From: Bog-473 sp963755495
GTDB taxonomy: Bacteria > Actinomycetota > Acidimicrobiia > Acidimicrobiales > RAAP-2
Assembly (NCBI GenBank): GCA_963755495.1
Contig: CAVWJS010000011.1
Location: forward strand, 186,001 to 250,000
Direction of reading: 5' to 3'
DNA length: 64,000 bases
In this document: positions 20,381 through 31,575 of the stretch, piece by piece
How the letters are laid out: every line of letters begins with the position of its first letter
How positions within the stretch are numbered: position 1 is the first letter of the stretch
The notes under the pieces: generated by a model
What the model was told of the DNA's origin: nothing
The model's database searches: none
What the model saw: only the letters and a program-made list of their open reading frames with translations
Made by a program: the position numbers and the translations under genes

Positions 20381-21577
20381 ATGCCAGAGAAAATCTCCAT
20401 GGGCGCCGACGGTGCGCTCAAAGTCTCCGAAGAGCCCATCATCCCTTTTATCGAGGGCGACGGTACGGGGGTCGACATATGGCCCGCGGCCAAGCTCGTG
20501 CTCGATGCGGCCGCCGCCAAGCATGGGAACAAGGTGGCCTGGAAGGAAGTATTGGCCGGCCAGAAGGCCTTCGATGAGACCGGCAACTGGCTGCCCGACG
20601 AGACTGTCGAGAGCTTCCGGGAACACCTGATCGGCATTAAGGGGCCATTGACCACGCCGATCGGCGGTGGCATCCGCTCACTCAACGTCGCCCTGCGCCA
20701 GATCCTGGACCTCTACGTGTGCCTGCGCCCGGTGCGCTGGTTCACCGGGGTGCCCTCGCCGGTGCTCCACCCCGAGTTGGTCGACATGGTGATCTTCCGA
20801 GAGAACACTGAGGATATCTACGCGGGTTACGAGGTGCAGGAGGGGACACCCGAGGCGCTCAAGCTCATGACCTTCCTGCGTGACGAGATGCACTGGCCGG
20901 TCCGTGACGGGTCCGGAATCGGCATCAAGCCGATCTCGGAAATGGGGTCCAAGCGCCTCATCCGGGCTGCCATCAAGTACGCGCTCGAACATGGGCGCCA
21001 GTCCGTCACCATGGTCCACAAGGGCAATATCCAGAAGTTCACCGAGGGTGCCTTCATGAACTGGGGCTACGAGCTGGTCCGCGAGGAGTTCGCAGACGTG
21101 GCGGTGGGCTGGGACGACTGCGGAGGGGACGCCGGCGACAAGCTGCTCGTCAAGGATTCCATCGCCGACATCACGCTGCAACAGGTCCTCACACGGCCAT
21201 CGGAATTCGACGTCATCGCCACCACCAACCTCAATGGGGACTACCTGTCCGACGCGCTTGCGGCCCAGGTCGGCGGCATCGGCATCGCCCCGGGGGCCAA
21301 CATCAACTACGTCTCGGGCCATGGCATCTTCGAGGCCACTCACGGGACGGCGCCGAAATACGCCGGTCAGGACAAGGTGAACCCGGGTTCGGTGCTGCTT
21401 TCGGGCGTTCTCATGTACGAGCACCTCGGCTGGCAGGAGGCGGCGGACGACATCGTGCGAGCCCTCGAAGCCACCATCGGCGACAAGATCGTGACCTACG
21501 ACTTCGCCCGCCAGATGCAGGGCGCCACCGAGGTCAAGTGCTCCGAGTTTGCCTCCGCCATCGTCGACCGTCTCTGA
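20381..21577 (+). CDS. icd: NADP-dependent isocitrate dehydrogenase
   Basis: A 398-residue type I ICD that decarboxylates isocitrate to 2-oxoglutarate. It has PFIEGDGTGVDIWPA, the phosphoregulatory and substrate segment GIRSLNVALRQ (Ser conserved), RENTEDIYAGYE, and HGTAPKYAGQDKVNPGS. The Lys-Tyr after HGTAP and the Tyr/Arg of VTYDFARQM match residues that give E. coli ICD its NADP preference. The upstream gap 20,225-20,380 has an AT-richer stretch near 20,232-20,265 that could hold the promoter. mdh follows 34 bp downstream. Confidence 0.95.
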   Translation: MPEKISMGADGALKVSEEPIIPFIEGDGTGVDIWPAAKLVLDAAAAKHGNKVAWKEVLAGQKAFDETGNWLPDETVESFREHLIGIKGPLTTPIGGGIRSLNVALRQILDLYVCLRPVRWFTGVPSPVLHPELVDMVIFRENTEDIYAGYEVQEGTPEALKLMTFLRDEMHWPVRDGSGIGIKPISEMGSKRLIRAAIKYALEHGRQSVTMVHKGNIQKFTEGAFMNWGYELVREEFADVAVGWDDCGGDAGDKLLVKDSIADITLQQVLTRPSEFDVIATTNLNGDYLSDALAAQVGGIGIAPGANINYVSGHGIFEATHGTAPKYAGQDKVNPGSVLLSGVLMYEHLGWQEAADDIVRALEATIGDKIVTYDFARQMQGATEVKCSEFASAIVDRL

Positions 21578-21611
21578 TCCTCGACCTTCTCTGAGAAAGG
21601 AATCGCACCCC

Positions 21612-22613
21612 ATGGCAGACCAAAAGACCCCCATTCACGTCACCGTCACCGGCGCAGCCGGCCAGATCGGCTACTCGCTCCTCTTCCGCATCGCGTCGGG
21701 TCAGCTGCTCGGCGAGGACCAGCCCATCGTCCTGCGCCTACTCGAGATCGAGCCCGCTCTGGGTGTGCTCGAGGGCGTCGTCATGGAAATCGACGATGGG
21801 GCCTACCCCCTTGTCACCGACATCGTGGCCACCTCGGATCTCAAGACCGCCTTCGACGGCACGTCCTGGGCCCTTCTGGTCGGCTCCGTTCCCCGCAAGG
21901 CCGGCATGGAGCGCGGCGACCTGCTCAGCGTCAATGGCGGCATCTTCAAGCCCCAGGGTCGCGCCATCGCCGAGAACGCCGCCTCCGACGTGCGCATCCT
22001 CGTGGTCGGCAACCCCTGCAACACCAACTGCCTCATCGCCCGCTCCAATGCGCCTGAAGTTCCTGCGGATCGCTGGTTCGCCATGACCAAGCTCGACGAG
22101 AACCGGGCCAAGGCCCAACTGGCCCACAAGGCGGGGGCACCGGTGGGATCCGTCACCAACCTGGCCATCTGGGGGAACCACTCCGCCACGCAGTTCCCCG
22201 ACTTCGCCAACGCCCGGATCGACGGGCAGCCGGCGACCGAGGTCATCACTGACAGCGAATGGCTGCAGGGCGACTTCATCACCACCGTGCAAAAGCGCGG
22301 GGCGGCCATCATCGCTGCCAGGGGTTCGTCTTCCGCCGCATCAGCGGCCTCGGCCGCCATCGACACCGTCGTGTCTTTGCGCACCAAGACGGCTGGGGGC
22401 GACTGCACCTCGGTGGCAGTGGCCAGTTCTGGCCAGTACGGCACGCCCGAAGGCCTCCAGTTCGGCTTCCCCGTCACCTCCGACGGGAACGGGAATTGGT
22501 CCGTGGCAGAGAACTTCGTCCACGACGACTTCGCCAAGGAGCGCATCGCGGTCACCACCGAGGAACTGCTGGGTGAGCGCAATGACGTGCGGGAGCTCGG
22601 CCTCATCGGGTGA
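21612..22613 (+). CDS. mdh: Malate dehydrogenase
   Basis: A 333-residue NAD-dependent MDH of the cytosolic-type subgroup found in actinobacteria. It has the Rossmann loop TVTGAAGQIGYSLLFRIASG, LVGSVPRKAGMERGDLL, VVGNPCNTNCLIA, LDENRAKAQLA and the catalytic His in IWGNHSATQFPD. The ATG at 21612 follows GAGAAAGGAA; the in-frame ATG at 21549 lies inside icd and is rejected. With icd and sucCD it completes several TCA steps within 11 kb. Confidence 0.95.
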   Translation: MADQKTPIHVTVTGAAGQIGYSLLFRIASGQLLGEDQPIVLRLLEIEPALGVLEGVVMEIDDGAYPLVTDIVATSDLKTAFDGTSWALLVGSVPRKAGMERGDLLSVNGGIFKPQGRAIAENAASDVRILVVGNPCNTNCLIARSNAPEVPADRWFAMTKLDENRAKAQLAHKAGAPVGSVTNLAIWGNHSATQFPDFANARIDGQPATEVITDSEWLQGDFITTVQKRGAAIIAARGSSSAASAASAAIDTVVSLRTKTAGGDCTSVAVASSGQYGTPEGLQFGFPVTSDGNGNWSVAENFVHDDFAKERIAVTTEELLGERNDVRELGLIG

Positions 22614-22700
22614 ACGGAGCGGGGACTCTCCTTCCTCGCCCCGTTGGCGTCATCGACCGTTCGCGCCCGTGAAACCCCCGCGAAACACAAGGCTGTAAGG

Positions 22701-24364
<1,664 letters not shown>

Positions 24365-24368
<4 letters not shown>

Positions 24369-25309
24369 CGCAGGCGCTGTTGAGCAGGGTGGCCGAGTCG
24401 ATCTTCTGGGTCGGGCGTTACGTTGAGCGGGCCGAGGGAACGGCGCGCATTCTCGACGTGTCCGTCTTTCAGGCGCTCGAGCAGAGCGACACCGAAGGGG
24501 GCCATGCGGCCCGCCGCCTCCTGGCCGTGATGGGTTTGCCCGACAACGAAAACGAGACGCTGTGGCAAGCAACCGAGCGGTTGGCCACCGACCCCAAGAG
24601 CCGCTCCTCTATCGCCGGTGCGTTGGCTGCCGCCCGCGAGAACACACGTGGCGTGCGCCACGTGGTGCCGGTCGAGTTCTGGGAGCACATCAACGCGACG
24701 TGGTCGGCCCTCCCCCTCCAGTGGGAGGCCACCCGCCGGGCCGGGCCCGCGCCCTATCTCTCCTTCGTCAAGAGCCAGGTGGCCGGCATCACCGGTCTGG
24801 CCGACACCATGATGAGTCGGGACCAGACCTGGTTGTTCTTCACCCTCGGCCGCTGCCTCGAGACGACGGACGTGGTGGCGCGCCAGCTGGCCACCGTCGA
24901 GTTCGACCAAGTGTTCGACAGTGGGTTGGTCATGTTGTTGCGCTCATGCGGCGGGTACGAGCCGTACCTGCGCCTGTCCCAGGGCGTGGTGGAGCCTGGC
25001 CGCGTGCTCGACTTCTTGTTGCGTGACCGTCTCTTTCCCCGTTCGGCCTATGCCTCGCTGACGCTGGCCGAGGAGTGCCTGGACAAGATTAACTCGGGCC
25101 GCCACGGCACATGGGAGGACGCCCGTGGCCTGGTCGGCCTGGCCCGGGCCGAGCTCGAGTATTCCGCTCCTGCCTCTTTGTCGCGTGGCCTCGGGACGCG
25201 GCTCGAGCGCCTCCAAGGTTCCATCTCGTCCGTGTGCGACGCGGTGACCAGTCGCTATTTCGCCCAGGATCTGCCTACACAATGGCGCCGCGGGGGTGGG
25301 GGCGGATGA
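24365..25309 (+). CDS. Alpha-E domain protein (DUF403)
   Basis: A 314-residue all-helical alpha-E protein. It starts MTQALLSRVAESIFWVGRYVERAEGTAR, the family hallmark, and includes MMSRDQTWLFFTLGRCLETTDVVARQL and a C-terminal helix with SSVCDAVTSRYFAQ. It almost always sits between a circularly permuted ATP-grasp and a transglutaminase gene, as here, and is thought to act with them in making or attaching a peptide. The ATG overlaps the previous TGA and its own TGA overlaps the next ATG. It ends in a Gly-rich tail. Confidence 0.9.
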
Positions 25310-26148
25310 CCCGAGCCGACGGCTGGCGGCTGCACGTCAGCCACGAGACCCGTTTCGACTACAACGCTCCGGCGCGGGCCTCATACAACGAGCTCCGTCT
25401 CACGCCGCGTACGGAGCGTCGCCAGACCGCTCTCGAGACCAAGATCGCCACCGTGCCGCCGGCGCCCCAGTACTCCTACGTCGATTACTGGGGGACCCAG
25501 GTCGTGGCCTTCAACGTCGACCGGGGGCACGAGATGCTTTCCATCATCGGGACGGCCCTCATCGACACGCAACGACCTGAGGCGCCCGAGGACGCATCGT
25601 GGGGAGACGTGGACATAGCGTCGCTCACCATGGCCGATTACCTCTCGCACAAGCTCTTCACCGCGCCAGGGCCCGAGCTGGCCGAGCTCGCGTCCAGCTT
25701 GCGATCTGAGCGCCCGTTGAAAACTGCGCAGAACATCATGGAGCGCACGCACGAGTCTCTGCGCTATGTCCGCGGCGTCACCAGCGTGCACACGTCGGCG
25801 AACGAGGCCTTCGTCGACGGCGCCGGCGTGTGCCAGGACTTCGCCCATCTCGCACTGGCCATGACCAAATCCGTGGGCCTGCCCGCACGCTATGTATCGG
25901 GTTATTTTCACCCCGAGTCCGACGCCACCATCGGTGAGGAGATCGTCGGCGAGAGCCATGCGTGGATCGAGGTCTGGACGGGATCGTGGTGGGGGTACGA
26001 CCCGACCAACGATTGCCCGGTGGGGGAGCGCCACGTCGCCATCGGACGGGGGCGTGACTACTCCGACGTTCCTCCCGTCAAGGGCATCTACGCCGGCAAT
26101 GCGGAACACACCATGCACGTCGGGGTCCGCATCATGCGCACCCACTAG
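25306..26148 (+). CDS. Transglutaminase-like cysteine peptidase family protein
   Basis: A 280-residue protein with an N-terminal beta-sandwich (LHVSHETRFDYNAPARASYNELRLTPR) and a transglutaminase core. The catalytic Cys is in GVCQDFAHLALA (near residue 180), the His in ESHAWIEVW and the Asp in GYDPTND, so the triad is complete. There is no signal peptide, so it is likely cytoplasmic. Translational coupling to the alpha-E gene (ATGA) supports a shared complex. It may be a peptidase or acyl-transfer enzyme for the ATP-grasp product; this is inferred from context. Confidence 0.9.
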   Translation: MTRADGWRLHVSHETRFDYNAPARASYNELRLTPRTERRQTALETKIATVPPAPQYSYVDYWGTQVVAFNVDRGHEMLSIIGTALIDTQRPEAPEDASWGDVDIASLTMADYLSHKLFTAPGPELAELASSLRSERPLKTAQNIMERTHESLRYVRGVTSVHTSANEAFVDGAGVCQDFAHLALAMTKSVGLPARYVSGYFHPESDATIGEEIVGESHAWIEVWTGSWWGYDPTNDCPVGERHVAIGRGRDYSDVPPVKGIYAGNAEHTMHVGVRIMRTH

Positions 26149-26168
26149 ATCATGAGGACGATCTGGCC

Positions 26169-26822
26169 ATGCTGACTCGCATGCGGATCTGGTTGCCTGA
26201 TGCCCCCGGGGTTCTCGGAGCGGTGGCTGCCGAGATCGGAGCCGTCAAGGGAAACGTCATCGGCCTCGAGGTGCTCGAGCGCGAAGCAGGCGTCGCCATC
26301 GACGAACTGGTGGTCGAGCTGCCGGACGTTCCCGGTGCCATCGACGCGGTGTGCAAAGGGATCCGCAATATCCCCGGTGCCGGCGTGGAGGATGTGCGCG
26401 AGCTGGCGGCCGCGGCGCAAGACCGAGAGGACACCATTCTCAACGCGGCGGCAGCAATCCTGCAGGCGGCGACGGCGACGGCCGCCATGAACACGCTTTC
26501 GAGCCAGCTCATGTCCCTCTTCGATCTCACCTGGCTGGCCGTGGCCGATCTGGGTTTGCAGACCTTTTCCGAGGTGCACGGCGATGCGCCCAACATCGCA
26601 TGGTTGACCGCGTTCGCCGCGGGTTCGCAGAGCAGCGCGGACCCGTCCAACGACACCACCAACTCGGGCGTGTTCGTCGAGGCGATCCCTGAGACCGAGC
26701 TCACCGTTTGTGGCGGTCGACCCGCCCCGATTCGTCGGCGCGAACGCCACGCCATCTCGATGCTGGTCGTCGTGACGTCCCGCTTCGTCGACGCCCTCGG
26801 TTGGCGCGACCGCGTCCACTGA
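26169..26822 (+). CDS. ACT-domain-containing protein
   Basis: A 217-residue protein. The first ~75 residues form an ACT domain (MRIWLPDAPGVLGAVAAEIGAVKGNVIGLEVL, then AIDELVVELPD), the small-molecule-sensing fold of amino-acid enzymes. The rest is Ala-rich helix and unassigned sequence ending ALGWRDRVH. It lies 20 bp after the transglutaminase gene on the same strand and may be a fourth operon member sensing an amino acid. No catalytic domain is attached. Confidence 0.7.
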   Translation: MLTRMRIWLPDAPGVLGAVAAEIGAVKGNVIGLEVLEREAGVAIDELVVELPDVPGAIDAVCKGIRNIPGAGVEDVRELAAAAQDREDTILNAAAAILQAATATAAMNTLSSQLMSLFDLTWLAVADLGLQTFSEVHGDAPNIAWLTAFAAGSQSSADPSNDTTNSGVFVEAIPETELTVCGGRPAPIRRRERHAISMLVVVTSRFVDALGWRDRVH

Positions 26823-26838
26823 ACGATTGCTGACGGTG

Positions 26839-27798
26839 TCAGCCCGTCACGCCGACGTTCTCGAGGACCTCGGCGTCGTTGTCGTGAGGCGGCGCCTCTT
26901 CCGCGGTGGGACCCTCGGAATAGATGTACTTGCCGCCGCGCAGCCATGAAGCAGCGGCTGCGATCAGGCAGGCAATCACGGCGAAGTCGAAGGCAGCATG
27001 TAGCCCGTTGCGGAAAGGCTTGGAGATAAGGGACGGAAGGAACCCACGCCCGTTGAGCACGGCTTGATTGGCCGCCGACAGATGCGAGAGCGCCTGTGCG
27101 CCCACGAGATGCTGAACCGGGCTGAAGCCCAGGAATGCGGCGAAGAGCGAGGTGACTGGCGGCAGGCTGGCGCCGCGGCGCGCCGCCGCCGTGGGCACGC
27201 CATGCGCGGTGAGACCGTGAAATAGCGCTGACGGCAAGGTCGACGACAGGCCAACGATCATGAGGGTGAAGAACACGCCGATCGAGAGCACCTGGGCTGA
27301 ATTCTGGAAGGTCGAGTTCATGCCCCCGCCCACCCCGCGGTGTTGGCTGGGCAGGCTATTCATGACACCGGCCCGAGTTGGCGATGAGAAAGGCCGCGCC
27401 AACGCCCTGGAACACTCGCATCACGATCAGGTACATGGCTGCCGCCGTACCTGACATCCAGGTGATGGTCAGCAGAAGAGAGAAGAACGTGTAGACGGCG
27501 AAACCGAGGTTGTACATCTTGACCCGCCCGTACATGTCCCCCAGACGAGGCTCACGACGAGAACGCTGCTGACGATGAGGAAGCTCAGGATCATCCAGAG
27601 GAAATAGAAGGTGTTACCGGGCTTTAGCGGGTTGATACCGATGCCGCGGAAAATGTCCGGCAGGGCAATGAGGAGGATGGACGAGTCGATCGTGGCCATG
27701 AGGACACCGAGAGTGGTGTTGGAGAGAACTGTCCACTTGTAGCGGTCCCCCCGTGCGTCGTTCCCGGGGAGAGCGGATGCGGAAAGAGTGTTGCTCAC
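26839..27798 (-). pseudogene. EmrB/QacA-type MFS transporter, internally deleted
   Basis: The reverse strand from 27,798 encodes a normal drug-transporter N-terminus: KWTVLSNTTLGVLMATIDSSILLIALPDIF (TM1, motif D1), then after a frameshift near 27,545 GDMYGRVKMYNLGF (motif A) and VMRVFQGVGAAFLIANS (motif B). At about 27,380-27,400 it jumps directly to the TM13-14 region, RAGVMNSLPSQHRGVGGGMNSTF and SAQVLSIGVFFTLMI. The total is about 320 residues instead of about 520, so TM5-TM12 are missing. The C-terminal third is intact and ends DAEVLENVGVTG. Confidence 0.85.
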
Positions 27799-27970
27799 GT
27801 CGTCGCCCGTTGTCGTGCGCGCTGCGCACGTGTCCTCACCCTCATTCCGTGCTCCCCTCTGCCGATAACGGTTGGCTTTCGATCGAATTGAATCGTACCT
27901 TTACGTCAACGGCAGGTTTTATCGGGTTCGGATCGAACGGGATGTCGCTTGCATCGAGCGGCGGGTGCCC

Positions 27971-28771
27971 TCAGGAGGCTGAGAGAAGGCCCCGCTCCAA
28001 GACAAAGGTCGGGGCGGAGATGAGCCCACCGTTGAGGGCCTCGGCCTCGGGCGCCGTGGCGAGCCACCTGATGGTGATGGCGGCGTGTTCGGGTGGGGTG
28101 AACTCGTCTGCGGCGAAAGTATGGTCGGCCATGGCAGCGGCCACTTGCTCGGTCAGGACTGTGCCCGGCTGCACGCTGAAGGCGCGTATGCCCCGGTGGC
28201 CGAACTGGGTCGCCAACATCGCTGCGATCTCGATCATCCCCGTCTTGCTGGTTCCGTAGCCGATCCCCCAGGGACGCTGTTCGGCGGCCACGTTCGTCTC
28301 ATGCAGGCTCGGGCCCGAAACCATGTTGATTACAGCGCCCTTTCCGCGCTCGAGCATCTGGGGTAGGACGAGCTTGGCCAGGAACATGGGGGCCAGCAGG
28401 TTCACGCGGATCTGCTTGTCGAGGTGTTCCATGCGCATGTCGACGAGCGAGAACTGGCTCTCACGGGTCTGATAGAACGCGTTGTTCACGAGCACGTCGA
28501 CCCTGCCCCAGCGGCCGACTACCTGGTCCACCCCGGCGATCACGGACGCCCGATCGTCGAGGTCCATCCGCACCGGGAACGCCTGGCCGCCTGCTTCCTC
28601 GATGGCGGCGGCGGTCGCCGACACGTTGCCCGGCAGCGACCGCTGATCGGACTCGTCAAAGGTCCGGGCGGTGACAGCGACGCGAAATCCGGCGCGGCCG
28701 AGCTCGATCGCGCAAGCCCTGCCGAGCCCCCGGCTCGCGCCGGTCACCAACGCCACCCTGTTGTTGTCCAT
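27971..28771 (-). CDS. SDR-family oxidoreductase
   Basis: A 266-residue classical SDR. It has VALVTGASRGLGRACA near residue 7, an NNAF version of the NNAG motif, VINMVSGPS, and the catalytic YGTSK. Its C-terminal region (LTEQVAAAMADHTFAADEFTPPEHAA) matches no specific dehydrogenase I recognise. The ATG at 28771 places the cofactor loop correctly; an in-frame upstream start would add 46 unrelated residues. It lies upstream of the broken MFS gene on the same strand, separated by 172 bp with no gene. Substrate unknown. Confidence 0.87.
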   Translation of the reverse strand: MDNNRVALVTGASRGLGRACAIELGRAGFRVAVTARTFDESDQRSLPGNVSATAAAIEEAGGQAFPVRMDLDDRASVIAGVDQVVGRWGRVDVLVNNAFYQTRESQFSLVDMRMEHLDKQIRVNLLAPMFLAKLVLPQMLERGKGAVINMVSGPSLHETNVAAEQRPWGIGYGTSKTGMIEIAAMLATQFGHRGIRAFSVQPGTVLTEQVAAAMADHTFAADEFTPPEHAAITIRWLATAPEAEALNGGLISAPTFVLERGLLSAS

Positions 28772-28997
28772 GGCGAGAACATAGGCGGCCTTGGCAGATA
28801 GTGGGCAAGCCGTGCAACGCGTAATTTCGTCCGGGGCGCGATACCTCTGTTCCGAGGTCCGCTGTTGTTCCGGGGTCCGCTGTCTTCGACCCTCGTCGAG
28901 CGCACTCACACATCGATTGCACTATTTTGCGAGTGCAGGGCAGCCAGGGCGCCCTGAGAAGTCCGATCTTGTACGTTCGCAGAAACGGAGAACAACG

Positions 28998-29330
28998 ATG
29001 GCTGCCAACAACGAAGATGCCGCTCTGGTGATCCAGATCCTCCGCTGGGGGGCGGAAATTGGTCTCGAGGAGGCAACGCACGAGATTTTTTCCGATGGTT
29101 TCAACCCCGAGGACACCACCGCGGATGACAAGGCCGTGCGCACGATCTTGGCGTTCGGCGAAACGGTCGCCACTCTCGTCAAGCACAAGACCCTCGACAA
29201 GGATCTTGTCGAGGACCTGTGGTGGGTTGACGGTGCGTGGGCACGCGTCGGGCCTGCGGCCAAGAAGGCTCGCGCACGCCTGGGTGAGCCGCGGCTCTAC
29301 GAGAACTTCGAGGCACTCGCAACAGGCTAA
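28998..29330 (+). CDS. Hypothetical protein, DUF4760-like
   Basis: A 110-residue soluble, mostly helical protein starting MAANNEDAALVIQILRWGAEIGLEEA and ending GEPRLYENFEALATG. It has Trp-rich LVEDLWWVDGAWARVGPAAKKAR near residue 75-95. It weakly recalls DUF4760 proteins, but I cannot assign a function. ACGGAGAAC precedes the ATG. It is divergent from the SDR gene and followed 52 bp downstream by another small gene on the same strand, possibly co-transcribed. Confidence 0.65.
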   Translation: MAANNEDAALVIQILRWGAEIGLEEATHEIFSDGFNPEDTTADDKAVRTILAFGETVATLVKHKTLDKDLVEDLWWVDGAWARVGPAAKKARARLGEPRLYENFEALATG

Positions 29331-29382
29331 GTCACGTAATCGTGCGGCATACGTTTGCTAACCGAATGGAGGTGTTGCGTCC

Positions 29383-29730
29383 ATGGCTGAGTGCGTCATC
29401 GTCAACCAGCAACTCGTGGTGAAACTCAGCACCAAGGAAAAGCTCGAAGCGGTCCACGGGGACGTCAGCGTGCCGCTCTCGTCAGTCTGCACGGTCGACG
29501 TCGTCGAAAACACCCTGGATTTCATTCACGGAATCCGCGTCGGAACGGGTATCCCGGGCTCAACGGCCATCGGCACGTTTTCATCTTCGGCGGCGAGAAT
29601 ATTTGGCGTGATCCATCACGGGAACCATCGCGGCGTTCGCATCATTCTCGAAGGTGCCGACTTCGATGAGCTCCTGATCGGGTGTAACGATCCTGAAGCG
29701 GTGGCAGCAGCCATTCCCGTTAACTCGTAA
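29383..29730 (+). CDS. Hypothetical protein with PH-like/SHOCT-type beta fold
   Basis: A 115-residue protein preceded by ATGGAGGTG. The pattern of short beta strands (QLVVKLSTKEKLEAVHG, VPLSSVCTVDVVEN, FGVIHHGNHRGVRIILEG, FDELLIGCNDPEAVAAAI) resembles bacterial PH-like domains used in membrane-surface proteins. There is no transmembrane segment or signal peptide. Function unknown; it may be paired with the upstream 110-residue gene. Confidence 0.65.
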   Translation: MAECVIVNQQLVVKLSTKEKLEAVHGDVSVPLSSVCTVDVVENTLDFIHGIRVGTGIPGSTAIGTFSSSAARIFGVIHHGNHRGVRIILEGADFDELLIGCNDPEAVAAAIPVNS

Positions 29731-29801
29731 AGGAGACGGACGCACGACGCCCTCGACGCGCGTCTTCACCGGGCAGCCGGCCCGTACGGCTACAGGCGGG
29801 C

Positions 29802-30014
29802 TCAGGACGAAATCGGAAGCCGTACTTCGATACCAGCGCCCTGCAGGAAGGCCAACTTGTGCTCCAATGCCGATTGCCAATCAACCATGTCTTTGTCGAA
29901 CTGGACGCGGTCGCCCTCTTCGCATGCGTGCTCGAGTTCGTCAAACGCTTCATCTTCGGCGTCGAGCAGACTGCGGTACCTGGACAGGAAGTGGTCGCTG
30001 ATCGGCTGATGCAC
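29802..30014 (-). CDS. Small acidic hypothetical protein
   Basis: A 70-residue, strongly acidic helical ORF (DAEDEAFDELEHACEEGDRVQF, then MVDWQSALEHKLAFLQGAG). It starts from GTG at 30,014 with GGGAGG eight bases upstream. The good ribosome-binding site and amphipathic heptad-like pattern support a real gene. I recognise no family. It is isolated between a plus-strand hypothetical gene and a 276-bp gap (30,015-30,290) in which I see nothing. Confidence 0.5.
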   Translation of the reverse strand: MHQPISDHFLSRYRSLLDAEDEAFDELEHACEEGDRVQFDKDMVDWQSALEHKLAFLQGAGIEVRLPISS

Positions 30015-30290
30015 GTCGTCCTCCCTACTGCGGCCCGCTCGTTACGAGCCGGTACCCGCAACGATACTGCTGTGCCGGATCACGTGCGCAGCGCGATCTC
30101 CTCTTGAACTCTCTAGCCTCCGTGGGACTTCCTACCTCACGAAGCGACAGAACACCGTGGCCACATGAATCAGCCGTACGACGCGTATCCCAAGCGAGGA
30201 TGCCCCCGCTCACGCCAAAATAATGCGTGTCCGAAGGCACCTAAAGTCACAACCTACGGCAGGCCTCACGACCCTTGTCGCCGTGTTCTC

Positions 30291-30754
30291 CTATGCCTCT
30301 GTCAGGTCGGTCAGGGTCTGACCCAGGGCGGCGGACGCAGCATTGAGAACCGCCTGGCCGGCCACGAGGACGGCCAGCTCGCCGCGCACGCGGACACGGC
30401 CAGCCGCCAGCGCGTCGGCCGGGTCGAGTTCGCCTTGGGCGATGGCCAGAGCATCGGCATAGGGCAAGACGATGGTGACGTTTGAGGGTAACGACGCATC
30501 GGGGTCCGACGTGAGCGTGATGTGGCCGTCATGCACCGTGAGGACGGTACGGACGGCCACGCCTCCCGACACGACGCCGTCCCCCGACACGACGCCGTCC
30601 GGCGCGTCCGTCACAACCTGGGCCACGCTGAAGTGTTCCCTGCGACACCGTCAGGGAACCGACGCCCGCCGCCGTGATGGCAGCGGTGAGATCGAGTCCG
30701 CTCCAGGGCGGCATTGAACGCCCGAACCCACGCGGGCGAAAGGTAGGGGGGCAT
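30291..30754 (-). CDS. SCP2 sterol-transfer-domain-like protein (two frameshifts)
   Basis: The joined product starts MPPYLSPAWVRAFNAALEG, continues LDLTAAITAAGVGSLTV, then VAQVVTDAPDGVVSG, and ends with an SCP2-like C-terminus: HDGHITLTSDPDASLPSNVTIVLPYADALAIAQGELDP, then GRVRVRGELAVLVAGQAVLNA. SCP2-like domains bind lipids or acyl-CoAs in the cytoplasm. Two frame breaks lie near 30,697 and 30,640. It is the gene after sdhB on the same strand, 28 bp away. Confidence 0.65.
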
Positions 30755-30782
30755 TGCCGTACCGCGAGCGTCGTCCTCCGGC

Positions 30783-31575
30783 TCAGCCGGCGGACGCCTC
30801 TTCGGCGGTCTTCTTGGTGCGCTTCAGGATCTTGCGGCCGAGCCAGGCCACAGGGTCGTAGTGTGCGTCGACCACGCGTTCCTTCATCGGGATGATGGCG
30901 TTGTCGGTGATCTTGATGTGCTCGGGGCAGACCTCGGTGCAGCACTTCGTGATGTTGCACAGGCCCAGACCGGCACCAGAGCGCGCCAGCTCGCGACGGT
31001 CGTTGGTGTCGAGCGGGTGCATCTCGAGTTCGGCGAAGCGGATGAAGAAACGGGGACCGGCGTACTTGGGCTTGTTCTCCTCGTGGTCGCGGATGACGTG
31101 GCAGACGTCCTGGCACATGAAGCACTCGATGCACTTGCGGAACTCCTGGCCCCGCTCGACGTCGATCTGTGCCATGCGGTAGCCGCCCTCGGGCTCGGGA
31201 CCCGGCTTGAAGGCGGGAACTGTCTTCGCCACCTCATAGTTGAAGCTCACGTCGGTCACCAGGTCGCGGATGATGGGAAACGTCTTCATCGGCGCCACCG
31301 TGACGGGCGCGCCCTCGGGCAGCGTGTCCATACGGGTCATGCACATGAGGCGAGGCAGGCCGTTGATCTCCGCCGAGCACGAACCACACTTGCCGGCCTT
31401 GCAGTTCCAGCGGCAGGCCAGATCGGGCGCGGGACCGGCCTGAATGCGGTGGATCACATCGAGGACGACCTCGCCTTCGACGGCGGGCACCACGTAGTCG
31501 GTGAACTCGCCGCCCGCTGGGGTCGCCGCGCCACAGCCGCATGGTGAATTCGCCCGCAACTTCGTTCTCCGGCAT
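30783..31575 (-). CDS. sdhB: Succinate dehydrogenase iron-sulfur subunit (one frameshift)
   Basis: A ~260-residue electron-transfer subunit. The [2Fe-2S] ligands are in CRWNCKAGKCGSCSAEI plus the downstream Cys of LPRLMCM. The cluster-2/3 ligands are in CIECFMCQDVCHV and GLCNITKCCTEVCPEHIKI. The start MPENEVAGEFTMRLWRGD is separated from GGEFTDYVV by one extra base near 31,525. The ATG shares a base with the sdhA stop (TGATG). The layout matches the mycobacterial Sdh1 type. It passes electrons from the flavoprotein to the membrane anchor. Confidence 0.93.
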
